Shown in pieces: positions 53,436-60,680 of a stretch of DNA of 64,000 bases (its first letter is position 1; every line of letters starts with the position of its first letter). The position numbers and the translations under genes are program-made. The notes beneath the pieces were generated by a model. The model made no database searches and was not told the DNA's origin. It was given only the letters and a program-made list of their open reading frames with translations. Origin of the DNA: an uncultured Acetatifactor sp. (GTDB lineage Bacteria > Bacillota > Clostridia > Lachnospirales > Lachnospiraceae); the NCBI GenBank assembly GCA_934436245.1, contig CAKSAM010000012.1, forward strand, positions 1 to 64,000, read 5' to 3'.

Positions 53436-53738
53436 ATGGATAACAATATGAACAGAAAGAATATGCCATTGGTTTTGATGTTGATTGCAGGTGCCTGCAC
53501 CTGTATCGTAACGCTGGTTAGAAATTATTCTATGCTGGCAGGTCTTGTGGCACTTTTTGCTGTTATGCTGTTGTTTTACTGCCTTGGAAGTCTGATCAGG
53601 ATGCTTTTGGATCGATTTGACAGGCAGAATGAAGAAAAAGCAAAACAAGAGCAGGAAGAGAAGGCTTTACAAGAGGAACAACAGGCTGCTGCGTCAGAGG
53701 ACACAGAGCAGAAGGGTGTAAGCGATTCGAATGGATGA
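53436..53738 (+). CDS. Small two-helix membrane protein of the che operon, unknown function
   Basis: 100 aa. Two membrane segments (about residues 10-28 and 33-55), then a Glu/Gln/Lys-rich cytoplasmic tail that looks helical. No recognised domain. There is no clear Shine-Dalgarno ahead of ATG 53436 or the alternative ATG 53448, so translation may depend on cheD. Its last 8 nt overlap fliA. The overlap and size suggest a real gene. Confidence 0.7.
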   Translation: MDNNMNRKNMPLVLMLIAGACTCIVTLVRNYSMLAGLVALFAVMLLFYCLGSLIRMLLDRFDRQNEEKAKQEQEEKALQEEQQAAASEDTEQKGVSDSNG

Positions 53739-54495
53739 AGCCGGTAAGAAAAGGTTATTAGAAGAATATGCTGCTAATAAGCGACCGGAGACCAGAGAAC
53801 AGTTGATACTGGAATATGCTCCGTTGGTAAAAGTGGTGGCAGGACGGCTGAGTATGTATCTGGGATACAATGTTGACTATGAAGATCTTGTCAGTTATGG
53901 AATCTTCGGTCTGATAGACGCCATCGATAAATTTGACTGCCTGAAAGAGGTAAAATTTGAGACCTATGCCAGCCTGCGCATCCGGGGAGCAATATTGGAT
54001 CAGATTCGCAAAATGGACTGGATTCCCCGGACAATCAGACAAAGGCAGAAAAAGATCGATGCAGTTATTAAGGAAGTGGAACAGACTACCGGACGCAGTG
54101 CAACGGATGAAGATATTGCTGTGGGTCTGGGAATCTCTGCGGAGGAATATCTGGACTGGCAGTCACAGATGAAAATTACAGGCCTGGTATCCCTGAATGA
54201 ATATATGGATCAGGGCAGTGATATTTCGCAGGATTATAGCAGACATACAACAGCCAGATTTGACAGTCCGGAGGAGAGTGTGGAAAAAGAGGAACTGACG
54301 AAAGTCCTCGGAGAAGCACTGGAGCTTTTGACGGAGAAAGAGAAAAAGGTTGTTACTTTATATTATTATGAAGATCTGACCTTGAAAGAAATCAGTAATA
54401 TTCTTGAGGTCTCGGAATCACGGGTATCTCAGTTACATACCAGGGCGTTACAGAAAATGAAGACAAAAATGGGAAACTACATGGGGCTTTTGTAG
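53731..54495 (+). CDS. fliA: Flagellar sigma factor FliA/SigD
   Basis: Sigma-28 family factor for late flagellar and chemotaxis genes. 254 aa. Region 2 (YNVDYEDLVSYGIFGLIDAIDKFD), RIRGAILDQIRKMDWIPR, region 3, and region 4 with LKEISNILEVSESRVSQLHTRAL are all present. It overlaps the preceding gene by 8 nt. An anti-sigma factor FlgM is not in the window. Confidence 0.96.
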   Translation: MDEAGKKRLLEEYAANKRPETREQLILEYAPLVKVVAGRLSMYLGYNVDYEDLVSYGIFGLIDAIDKFDCLKEVKFETYASLRIRGAILDQIRKMDWIPRTIRQRQKKIDAVIKEVEQTTGRSATDEDIAVGLGISAEEYLDWQSQMKITGLVSLNEYMDQGSDISQDYSRHTTARFDSPEESVEKEELTKVLGEALELLTEKEKKVVTLYYYEDLTLKEISNILEVSESRVSQLHTRALQKMKTKMGNYMGLL

Positions 54496-54546
54496 TATCT
54501 TGTTGACCTGCAGGGACTGCAGGATGGGAAGACAGAGGATGGGCGA

Positions 54547-56136
54547 ATGCAAAATGGCTATTTTCAGGTTGTAAAGGCTCCGGGAGGTTATGGCCTGCGG
54601 ATTATTCAGCCAAAAGATGGGGGAGCTGATGTGAATTTGCAGGAAGTGATGGAGTATATGGACAGACATTCTGTACCTTATGATCCCATGTCCTTAAAGA
54701 ATGCAATTCTGTCAGGAGAAGATACCGTCTGTTTTTTGGAGAGAAAAGACTGCCCGGCACTGGAGGAGAGCTGCCGGATAGAGGTCAGTCAGGATAACAT
54801 GCAGGCGATTCTGAGGTTTTATCCTGCGTCTGAGACCGGAAATCGAACGACTATGGACAGTGTGATCAAGGATCTGCGGTATCACAATATTGTCTATGGG
54901 ATCCAGATGAGTGTTCTGCAGGATCATTTTATGTCTGATGGGATTTATTGTACAGATCTGGTAGTGGCGCTGGGAAAAGAACCCAGACATGGCACGGATG
55001 CATACATTAAATATTATTTTAACACAGATGTTCATGCACAGCCGACATTGAAGGAGGACGGTTCTGTAGATTATTTTCACCTGAACATGATTAATCCCTG
55101 CAAAAAGGGACAATTGTTGGCAGAAATTATTCCGGAAGATGAGGGTGAATACGGAACGACCATACAGGGAGCGAAAATACGTCCCAGACAGGTAAAAAAA
55201 GCGCATCTGGAATTTGGCCATAATATAGAAATCTCAGAAGATCGAAGAAAAATCACTTCCATGGTGGATGGACACGTTTCCATGGTGGATGCAAAGGTGT
55301 TTGTATCGGATGTTTATGAAGTGGAAAATGTGGATCTTTCTACCGGAAATATTGATTTTGAAGGAAGCGTACAGGTAAAAGGCAATGTGTCGTCTAACTT
55401 CTCGATCCGTGCCGGTGGAAATGTGATCATCAGCGGTGTTGTGGAGGGAGCCTATATTGAAGCCGGCGGTAATATTATCATAGCCAGAGGCATGAATGGT
55501 ATGGCGAAGGGAAGTTTAAAGGCCGGTGGTAATATTGTAGCGAAATTCCTGGAAAATACAACAGCCAGTGCCGGAGGATATGTGAGTACAGAGTCGATTC
55601 TTCACAGTGATGTTACGGCCTCAACGGAGATCCAGGTAACAGGCAAGAGAGGATTTATCACCGGAGGGCATGTGCGCGCCGGACAGAAGATAGAAGTAAA
55701 GACTTTGGGGGCAACTCTGGGAGCACCTACGGTAGTAGAAGTGGGAGTGGATCCCGAGAAAAAAGCTGAGTACATGCGACTTCAGAAAGAAATATCTGAG
55801 ATTGTAAAGAATATTCGTAATATTCAGCCTGTGCTTGTCAATTTCGCCGAAAAAAGAAGCAAAGGCGTCCGGTTTACACCAGATCAGATCAATTATATCC
55901 GGAATTCTGCGGCAACCATGGAAACACAGAAGAAGAGTCTGGACGAAAAGAACCGGCGGATGCAGGAACTGCAGCTGGAGTTCAATCCGCAGGAAAGAGC
56001 AATGGTGCTTGTGAAGGGGGAGGTTTATCCCGGAACCACAATCATTATTGGTGATTCTTCCATGCAGGTGAAAAGTACCTATCAGTATTGCCGGTTTGAA
56101 CGGATTGAAGGCGATGTAAAGGCAACTGCATTATAA
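54547..56136 (+). CDS. FapA family protein (DUF342)
   Basis: 529 aa. A central stack of short Gly-rich beta repeats (GGNVIISG.., GGNIIIARG.., GGNIVAKF.., GGYVST..; about residues 295-390) suggests a right-handed beta-solenoid like bactofilins or MinC. The N-terminal FapA part and a C-terminal coiled coil (about 400-480) follow the family plan. DUF342/FapA genes commonly sit after fliA in Firmicutes. Exact role unknown; a cytoskeletal or polarity function is inferred. SD GAGGATGG. Confidence 0.88.
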   Translation: MQNGYFQVVKAPGGYGLRIIQPKDGGADVNLQEVMEYMDRHSVPYDPMSLKNAILSGEDTVCFLERKDCPALEESCRIEVSQDNMQAILRFYPASETGNRTTMDSVIKDLRYHNIVYGIQMSVLQDHFMSDGIYCTDLVVALGKEPRHGTDAYIKYYFNTDVHAQPTLKEDGSVDYFHLNMINPCKKGQLLAEIIPEDEGEYGTTIQGAKIRPRQVKKAHLEFGHNIEISEDRRKITSMVDGHVSMVDAKVFVSDVYEVENVDLSTGNIDFEGSVQVKGNVSSNFSIRAGGNVIISGVVEGAYIEAGGNIIIARGMNGMAKGSLKAGGNIVAKFLENTTASAGGYVSTESILHSDVTASTEIQVTGKRGFITGGHVRAGQKIEVKTLGATLGAPTVVEVGVDPEKKAEYMRLQKEISEIVKNIRNIQPVLVNFAEKRSKGVRFTPDQINYIRNSAATMETQKKSLDEKNRRMQELQLEFNPQERAMVLVKGEVYPGTTIIIGDSSMQVKSTYQYCRFERIEGDVKATAL

Positions 56137-56170
56137 ATGACACAGCAAATGGCAGAAAAGAGGAATACAT

Positions 56171-56485
56171 ATGGCATTTGGTTCATTGGAAATTGCGTCT
56201 ATTCCCAGGACACAGGATTATACTGTGATGAAGCAAAATGAAGATAATAAGGGTGCATTCCAACAGATGACACTGGGAGATCAGTCGCAGAAACAAAGTG
56301 AGCATCGAACCCGGGAAGTACACAGCAGTGATAATGCAGACTGGTATACAGGACAGTATGATGCCAAAGAAAAAGGGAACAATGAGTATACCGGAAACGG
56401 TGGAAAACACCGGAAAAAAGAGGATTCCGAAAAAGAAGGTACTGTGATAGTAAAAAAGCATCAGGGATTTGATATAAAGATCTGA
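56171..56485 (+). CDS. Small hydrophilic protein of the flagellar operon, unknown function
   Basis: 104 aa, very polar (Lys, Glu, Asn, Gln, Gly), no membrane segment, probably disordered in the middle. The conserved-looking parts are the N-terminus (IPRTQDYTVMKQNEDNKG) and the C-terminal GFDIKI. As I recall, similar termini occur in small proteins at the same place in other Clostridia, but I cannot verify this. SD AGAGGAA. Confidence 0.65.
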   Translation: MAFGSLEIASIPRTQDYTVMKQNEDNKGAFQQMTLGDQSQKQSEHRTREVHSSDNADWYTGQYDAKEKGNNEYTGNGGKHRKKEDSEKEGTVIVKKHQGFDIKI

Positions 56486-56506
56486 TCATACAAAGGAAAA
56501 AGAAAA

Positions 56507-57160
56507 ATGGGTATATTAGAAGTGATTCTGCTGGTTGCAGGAATTGTAGTATTCATAGGAAGTTTTTTATTGCCTTCCGGAAAAACAAATGAGAGCGGAA
56601 TCAATAAAGAGGCAGCTAAAGAAGAAATTAAAAGCCTTATGGAAGAGGAACTGCAGGTAGTCCGCAGGCAGCTGCAGGAAAAGGTTGATGAGACTTCAGA
56701 GGATGCAGTAGAAAAAGCAGAACGCTCTCTGGAACGCCTGACCAATGAGAAAATCATGGCAGTGAATGAGTACTCCGATACAGTATTGCAGGAAATTCAT
56801 AAGAACCACGAAGAAGCAATGTTCCTATATGATATGCTGAACAATAAGCATGCCAATATTAAGGACACGGTGTCGAAGATGGACAAGGCTGTGAAAGAGG
56901 CTGAGGGTAAGACCAAAACAGCTACTGCGGAACCTGCAAAGTCACAGAAACAGGAAAAAGTGGAAGAACCGGTTGACAGAATAGAGCAGCCTGTTTCCCC
57001 TGAACTTGGATTTATGGGAGATACTGCCGAGGAAGGGCAGAATAATAATGAAAAAATTCTGGAGATGCACAGACAGGGAAAATCCACGGTAGCAATCGCA
57101 AAGGAACTGGGGCTGGGGGTAGGTGAAGTGAAGCTTGTAATTGACTTATACAAAGCCTGA
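56507..57160 (+). CDS. DUF6115/SwrB-like membrane-anchored coiled-coil protein
   Basis: 217 aa: one N-terminal membrane segment (about residues 4-23), a long charged helix (about 35-130), a variable linker and a C-terminal helix-turn-helix-like motif (ILEMHRQGKSTVAIAKELGLGVGEVKLVIDLYK within 57058-57156). This architecture and its place after fliA match SwrB (YlxL) of Bacillus, which activates flagellar basal-body maturation. Sequence identity cannot be judged here. Confidence 0.65.
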   Translation: MGILEVILLVAGIVVFIGSFLLPSGKTNESGINKEAAKEEIKSLMEEELQVVRRQLQEKVDETSEDAVEKAERSLERLTNEKIMAVNEYSDTVLQEIHKNHEEAMFLYDMLNNKHANIKDTVSKMDKAVKEAEGKTKTATAEPAKSQKQEKVEEPVDRIEQPVSPELGFMGDTAEEGQNNNEKILEMHRQGKSTVAIAKELGLGVGEVKLVIDLYKA

Positions 57161-57193
57161 GTGTGATCGTGAGAAGTAAGGACGGAGACATAG

Positions 57194-57790
57194 ATGAAAC
57201 TAAAATATTATCTGCGCGGTCTTGGAATTGGTATGATAGTGACGGCGTTGATTCTGGGAATCAGCTTTTCGAATCGTCAGGAACAGACAGCGCAGGGCAT
57301 GACGGATGACCAGATCAGAGAGCGTGCTGCAGAACTCGGAATGGTGGATAGTAGTGAACTTACGCTTGCAGCATTGCAAAACGGTGCAAAGCAGCCGACA
57401 GAAAACGCAACAGAGGATCCGGTAGAAACACAGGGACAGAAGGAAACAACAGAAGTGGCGGAGACTACGGCAGATCTGCAAGAGACACAGACGACTGCGG
57501 AGACAGCAACAGCACCGGAAAACACTGCGGAGCCGGAGACAACAATAGCACCGGAAAACACTGCGGAGCCGGATCAGGAACTGGATACCGGTATAACAAT
57601 CCAGAGAGGTGATGATTCCGGCAGTGTCAGCAGAAAGCTGTATGAGGCCGGGCTTGTAGAGAATGCAAAAGCATTTGACAATTATTTGTGTCATAACGGT
57701 TACAGCCGCAGCATCAATCCCGGCACTTATGAGATTGAGCCTGGGACTTCCGAAGAAGAAATTGCAAAAATAATCACAGGAAAACAGTAA
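57194..57790 (+). CDS. Membrane-anchored protein with MltG-type LysM-like domain but no lytic domain
   Basis: 198 aa. N-terminal membrane segment (about residues 7-26); a Thr/Glu/Pro/Ala-rich spacer (about 60-130) with a duplicated APENTAEP unit; C-terminal domain (about 133-198) with GDDSGSVSRKLYEAGLV, INPGTYEI and SEEEIAKIITG. That domain resembles the substrate-binding LysM-like part of endolytic transglycosylase MltG/YceG. The catalytic domain is missing entirely. It is the last gene before the operon terminator. A wall-binding role is inferred. Confidence 0.65.
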   Translation: MKLKYYLRGLGIGMIVTALILGISFSNRQEQTAQGMTDDQIRERAAELGMVDSSELTLAALQNGAKQPTENATEDPVETQGQKETTEVAETTADLQETQTTAETATAPENTAEPETTIAPENTAEPDQELDTGITIQRGDDSGSVSRKLYEAGLVENAKAFDNYLCHNGYSRSINPGTYEIEPGTSEEEIAKIITGKQ

Positions 57791-57815
57791 AAACCCCTTG
57801 TCATAGGGGTTTTCC
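57790..57815 (+). terminator. Intrinsic terminator at the end of the fla/che block
   Basis: AAAACCCCT (57790-57798) pairs with AGGGGTTTT (57805-57813) around the loop TGTCAT. It starts at the stop codon of the last gene. Confidence 0.85.
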
Positions 57816-57826
57816 TATGTTATAAT
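57798..57826 (+). promoter_or_regulatory. Sigma-A promoter of rpsB overlapping the terminator
   Basis: TTGTCA (57798-57803), a 17-bp spacer and perfect TATAAT (57821-57826). The -35 box lies in the loop of the terminator hairpin and the spacer covers its 3' arm. Confidence 0.75.
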
Positions 57827-57832
57827 CGCACT

Positions 57833-57965
57833 GTTGTGACAAAAAACACGCCTTTCGATTTGGCGATGGTGCTCCTGCAAAAAGCAGAAGTCTTCGTCAG
57901 AGCTAACCGGGTTCTTAACGCGTCCCGGCAGAAAAGAAAAGCGGAAGATTTTAACCAAATGGAGG
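57833..57965 (+). other. Structured 5' leader of rpsB
   Basis: About 140 nt lie between the predicted start site and the rpsB ATG. Hairpins seen: CCTGC/GCAG (about 57882-57896) and CCGGG/CCCGG (57907-57927). Ribosomal protein S2 mRNA leaders in other bacteria bind S2 for feedback control; this leader could do the same, but I do not recognise a catalogued motif. Confidence 0.4.
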
Positions 57966-57972
57966 TAAAAAC

Positions 57973-58728
57973 ATGAGCGTTATTTCTATGAAACAGTTAC
58001 TTGAAGCAGGTGTTCATTTTGGACATCAGACCAGAAGATGGAACCCTAAGATGGCTCCTTACATCTTCACCGAGAGAAACGGTATCCACATCATCGATCT
58101 GCAGAAGTCCGTTGTTAAGGTTGACGAAGCTTACAAGGCAGTATCCGAGATCGCTGCACAGGGCGGCACTATTCTGTTCGTTGGTACCAAGAAGCAGGCT
58201 CAGGACGCTGTAAAGGTTGAAGCAGAGCGTTGTGGTATGTACTATGTAAACGAGAGATGGTTAGGTGGTATGCTGACCAACTTCAGAACCATCCAGTCCC
58301 GTATCGCAAGACTGCATGCGATCGAGACCATGTCTCAGGACGGTACTTTCGATGTACTGCCTAAGAAGGAAGTTATTCAGTTAAAGAAAGAATGGGAGAA
58401 GCTGGAGAAGAATCTGGGCGGTATCAAGAACATGACCAGAGTTCCCGATGCAATCTTTGTTGTAGATCCCAAGAAGGAGAGAATCTGCGTACAGGAAGCT
58501 CATGCACTGGGCATTACCCTGATCGGTATCGGTGATACCAACTGCGATCCTGAAGAGCTGGATTACATCATCCCCGGTAACGATGATGCCATCAGAGCCG
58601 TTAAGCTGATCGTTTCCAAGATGGCTGACGCTGTGATCGAAGCAAAGCAGGGCGAAGCTGTATACAGCGACGCTGATGTTGCTACCGAGGCTGAGGATAT
58701 CGAAGAGGTTGCAGCTGACGCTGAATAA
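57973..58728 (+). CDS. rpsB: 30S ribosomal protein S2
   Basis: 251 aa, beginning [26 protein letters not shown] (57976-58053) with the S2 hallmarks [17 protein letters not shown] and [17 protein letters not shown]. An acidic C-terminal tail follows. SD GGAGG, 6-7 nt before the ATG. Codons are strongly biased, as in highly expressed genes. Confidence 0.98.
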   Translation: MSVISMKQLLEAGVHFGHQTRRWNPKMAPYIFTERNGIHIIDLQKSVVKVDEAYKAVSEIAAQGGTILFVGTKKQAQDAVKVEAERCGMYYVNERWLGGMLTNFRTIQSRIARLHAIETMSQDGTFDVLPKKEVIQLKKEWEKLEKNLGGIKNMTRVPDAIFVVDPKKERICVQEAHALGITLIGIGDTNCDPEELDYIIPGNDDAIRAVKLIVSKMADAVIEAKQGEAVYSDADVATEAEDIEEVAADAE

Positions 58729-58731
58729 TTT

Positions 58732-58799
58732 GTAAACTATTCAGAGCAAAAAGAAAGCATCAAAGATGCGATTTTGCGAAATGGGCTCTGAATAGTACT
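58732..58799. repeat. Palindromic interspersed element, copy 2 (between rpsB and tsf)
   Basis: ACTATTCAGAGC (58736-58747) pairs with GCTCTGAATAGT (58785-58796). Inside, GCAAAA/TTTTGC encloses GCATC-AAA-GATGC (58757-58769). Aligned without gaps to 1520-1575, the inner stem differs by compensatory changes (GCTGC/GCAGC there). It begins a few bases after the rpsB stop. Confidence 0.75.
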
Positions 58800-58809
58800 G
58801 CAACATAGG

Positions 58810-58849
58810 AACCCAGATTGCGATGCCTGTCATTACGGTCTGGGTTTTT
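58810..58849 (+). terminator. Terminator or attenuator between rpsB and tsf
   Basis: AACCCAGA (58810-58817) pairs with TCTGGGTT (58839-58846), then TTTA. The loop is long (21 nt). It would reduce read-through from rpsB into tsf. No strong promoter is obvious between it and tsf. Confidence 0.6.
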
Positions 58850-58886
58850 AAGGATAATATATTAATTAAGAAGAGAGGATAAAAAA

Positions 58887-59987
58887 ATGGCAATTACCGC
58901 ATCTATGGTAAAAGAGCTCCGCGAAATGACCGGCGCTGGTATGATGGATTGTAAGAAGGCTCTGAACGAGACCAATGGAGATATGGACGCAGCTGTTGAG
59001 TTCCTGAGAAAGAACGGACAGGCTAAGGCTGAGAAGAAGGCAAGCCGTATCGCAGCAGAAGGTGTTGCACGTGCAGCAATCTCCGCAGACGGCAAGACCG
59101 CTTGCGTTATTGAAGTGAACTCCGAGACCGACTTCGTTGCAAAGAACGAGACCTTTACTTCTTTTGTAGAGGCTGTTAATGCAGCTGCTCTGGCATCCGA
59201 TTTACAGGGTGGCAAGGATGGCGAAGATATCGAAGCACTGTTGGCTGCTCCTTTCGAAGGTGCAACCGTTAAGGAAGCTCTGGTAGAGAAGACCGCTACC
59301 ATCGGTGAGAAGCTGTCCATCCGTCGTTTCGAGAAGGTTTCCGGAGATGTAGCAGTATCCTACATTCACGGTGGCGGACGCATTGGTGTTATCGTTGCAG
59401 CTAACGGTGCATCCGATGACGCAGCAAGAGAAGCACTGACCAACATCGCTATGCAGGTAGCAGCTATGAATCCTACCTACATCAGCAGAAATGATATTTC
59501 CGCAGAAGAGCTGGCTAAGTTACAGGAGATCACTGTTGACGCAGCTCTGAATGATCCTGCATCTCTGCCTAAGCCCATCCTGAACAAGCTGATTGACAAG
59601 GCTATGAACAGTTCCGCATGGAGCGATGAGGATAAGGCAATCTACGAAGAGAAGAAGAGCAACATGAACTATCTGTTTAACTTCCTGTCCAAGGAAGCAG
59701 CAGCTGCTCTGGCTGAGCTGGCTATGGCTGACAAGGACGCTATCGTATCTGACAAGATCTTCAAGGGTCTGGCAGACGGCCGTGTATCCAAGCAGCTGAA
59801 GGAGATCTGCCTGTTAGATCAGACCTATGTAAAAGCTGAGGACGGCAAGCAGACCGTAGCTAAGTATCTGGAGAGCGTAAACAAGGCTCTGACCATCGCT
59901 AAGGTTGTTCGTTTCGAAGTTGGCGAAGGCATGGAAAAGAAGAACGAAGACTTCGCAGCAGAAGTTGCAGCACAGATGAATGCTTAA
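58887..59987 (+). CDS. tsf: Elongation factor Ts with internal insertion
   Basis: EF-Ts recycles EF-Tu by nucleotide exchange. The N-terminal UBA-like domain (VKELREMTGAGMMDCKKAL) and the TDFVAKN motif (T81-N87) are canonical. The protein has 366 aa against roughly 280-310 usual. The extra length lies at about residues 218-290, between VDAALNDPASLP and SDKIFKG, in the coiled-coil/C-terminal core region, and includes NYLFNFLSKEAAAALAELAM. Strong SD GAGAGGA. Codon use matches rpsB, so it is native. Confidence 0.96.
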   Translation: MAITASMVKELREMTGAGMMDCKKALNETNGDMDAAVEFLRKNGQAKAEKKASRIAAEGVARAAISADGKTACVIEVNSETDFVAKNETFTSFVEAVNAAALASDLQGGKDGEDIEALLAAPFEGATVKEALVEKTATIGEKLSIRRFEKVSGDVAVSYIHGGGRIGVIVAANGASDDAAREALTNIAMQVAAMNPTYISRNDISAEELAKLQEITVDAALNDPASLPKPILNKLIDKAMNSSAWSDEDKAIYEEKKSNMNYLFNFLSKEAAAALAELAMADKDAIVSDKIFKGLADGRVSKQLKEICLLDQTYVKAEDGKQTVAKYLESVNKALTIAKVVRFEVGEGMEKKNEDFAAEVAAQMNA

Positions 59988-60009
59988 TTGAAAAGAGAGC
60001 ATATAAACA

Positions 60010-60038
60010 AAAAGGCATACGTGAGTATGCCTTTTTTT
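60010..60038 (+). terminator. Intrinsic terminator of tsf
   Basis: AAAAGGCATAC (60010-60020), loop GTGA, GTATGCC (60025-60031), then seven T. Confidence 0.93.
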
Positions 60039-60041
60039 GCG

Positions 60042-60071
60042 TCAATGGAAAGTTACGTAATACTCCATTGA
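60042..60071. promoter_or_regulatory. 30-bp composite palindrome upstream of the NUDIX gene, operator-like
   Basis: TCAATGGA (60042-60049), a 3-nt spacer, self-complementary TTACGTAA (60053-60060), a 3-nt spacer and TCCATTGA (60064-60071). Both the arms and the core are perfect. It lies 9 bp before a -35 box. Confidence 0.6.
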
Positions 60072-60079
60072 CATTTTAT

Positions 60080-60108
60080 TTGTATCAGAAATTATTATCT
60101 GTTATACT
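60080..60108 (+). promoter_or_regulatory. Sigma-A promoter of the NUDIX-helicase pair
   Basis: TTGTAT (60080-60085), a 17-bp spacer and TATACT (60103-60108), about 40 bp before the NUDIX start. Confidence 0.55.
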
Positions 60109-60146
60109 GTTTTTAAGTATAAGTTTTAATTTCAGGGAGCGTATTC

Positions 60147-60680
60147 ATGATCACACAGCATCGAAGTAAACTTACCACACTCTGTTATATTGAACAGGAT
60201 GGGAAATACCTGATGCTTCACCGGGTAAAGAAAGAAAACGATATCAATAAGGATAAATGGATCGGCGTAGGCGGTCATTTTGAGGTGGATGAAAGTCCGG
60301 AAGATTGTGTGCGAAGGGAAGTGAAGGAAGAAACCGGCTATACTCTGACATCCTTCCGCTTCCGGGGGCTTATCACCTTTCTGTATCAGGAAATTTGTGA
60401 ATACATGTGTCTCTATACGGCAGACGGATTTACCGGAGAACCGGAAGAGTGCGATGAAGGAACATTGGAATGGGTAGAAATTGACAAGATTGAAGAGTTG
60501 GATCTCTGGGAGGGGGATAAGATTTTCTTTCGTCTGCTTCGGCAGAACCGCACCTTTTTCTCATTGAAATTATCTTATGATGAAGAGGGGAAGCTTCTGG
60601 AAGCGGTACTGGACGGGATCCCTATGGAGCCTGGGGAATATGGAAATACGCCGGAGGCGGAAAGCGGGACAGCAGATTGA
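60147..60680 (+). CDS. NUDIX hydrolase, MutT/8-oxo-dGTPase-like
   Basis: 177 aa. The NUDIX box is complete: G43-x5-E49-x7-REVKEETGY to residue 65 (GGHFEVDESPEDCVRREV..). This places it among pyrophosphohydrolases of nucleotide derivatives; MutT-like cleaning of 8-oxo-dGTP is a reasonable guess, but substrate cannot be read from the box. A C-terminal extension (about 140-177) is variable. Its stop overlaps the next start by four bases (TTGA). Confidence 0.88.
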   Translation: MITQHRSKLTTLCYIEQDGKYLMLHRVKKENDINKDKWIGVGGHFEVDESPEDCVRREVKEETGYTLTSFRFRGLITFLYQEICEYMCLYTADGFTGEPEECDEGTLEWVEIDKIEELDLWEGDKIFFRLLRQNRTFFSLKLSYDEEGKLLEAVLDGIPMEPGEYGNTPEAESGTAD

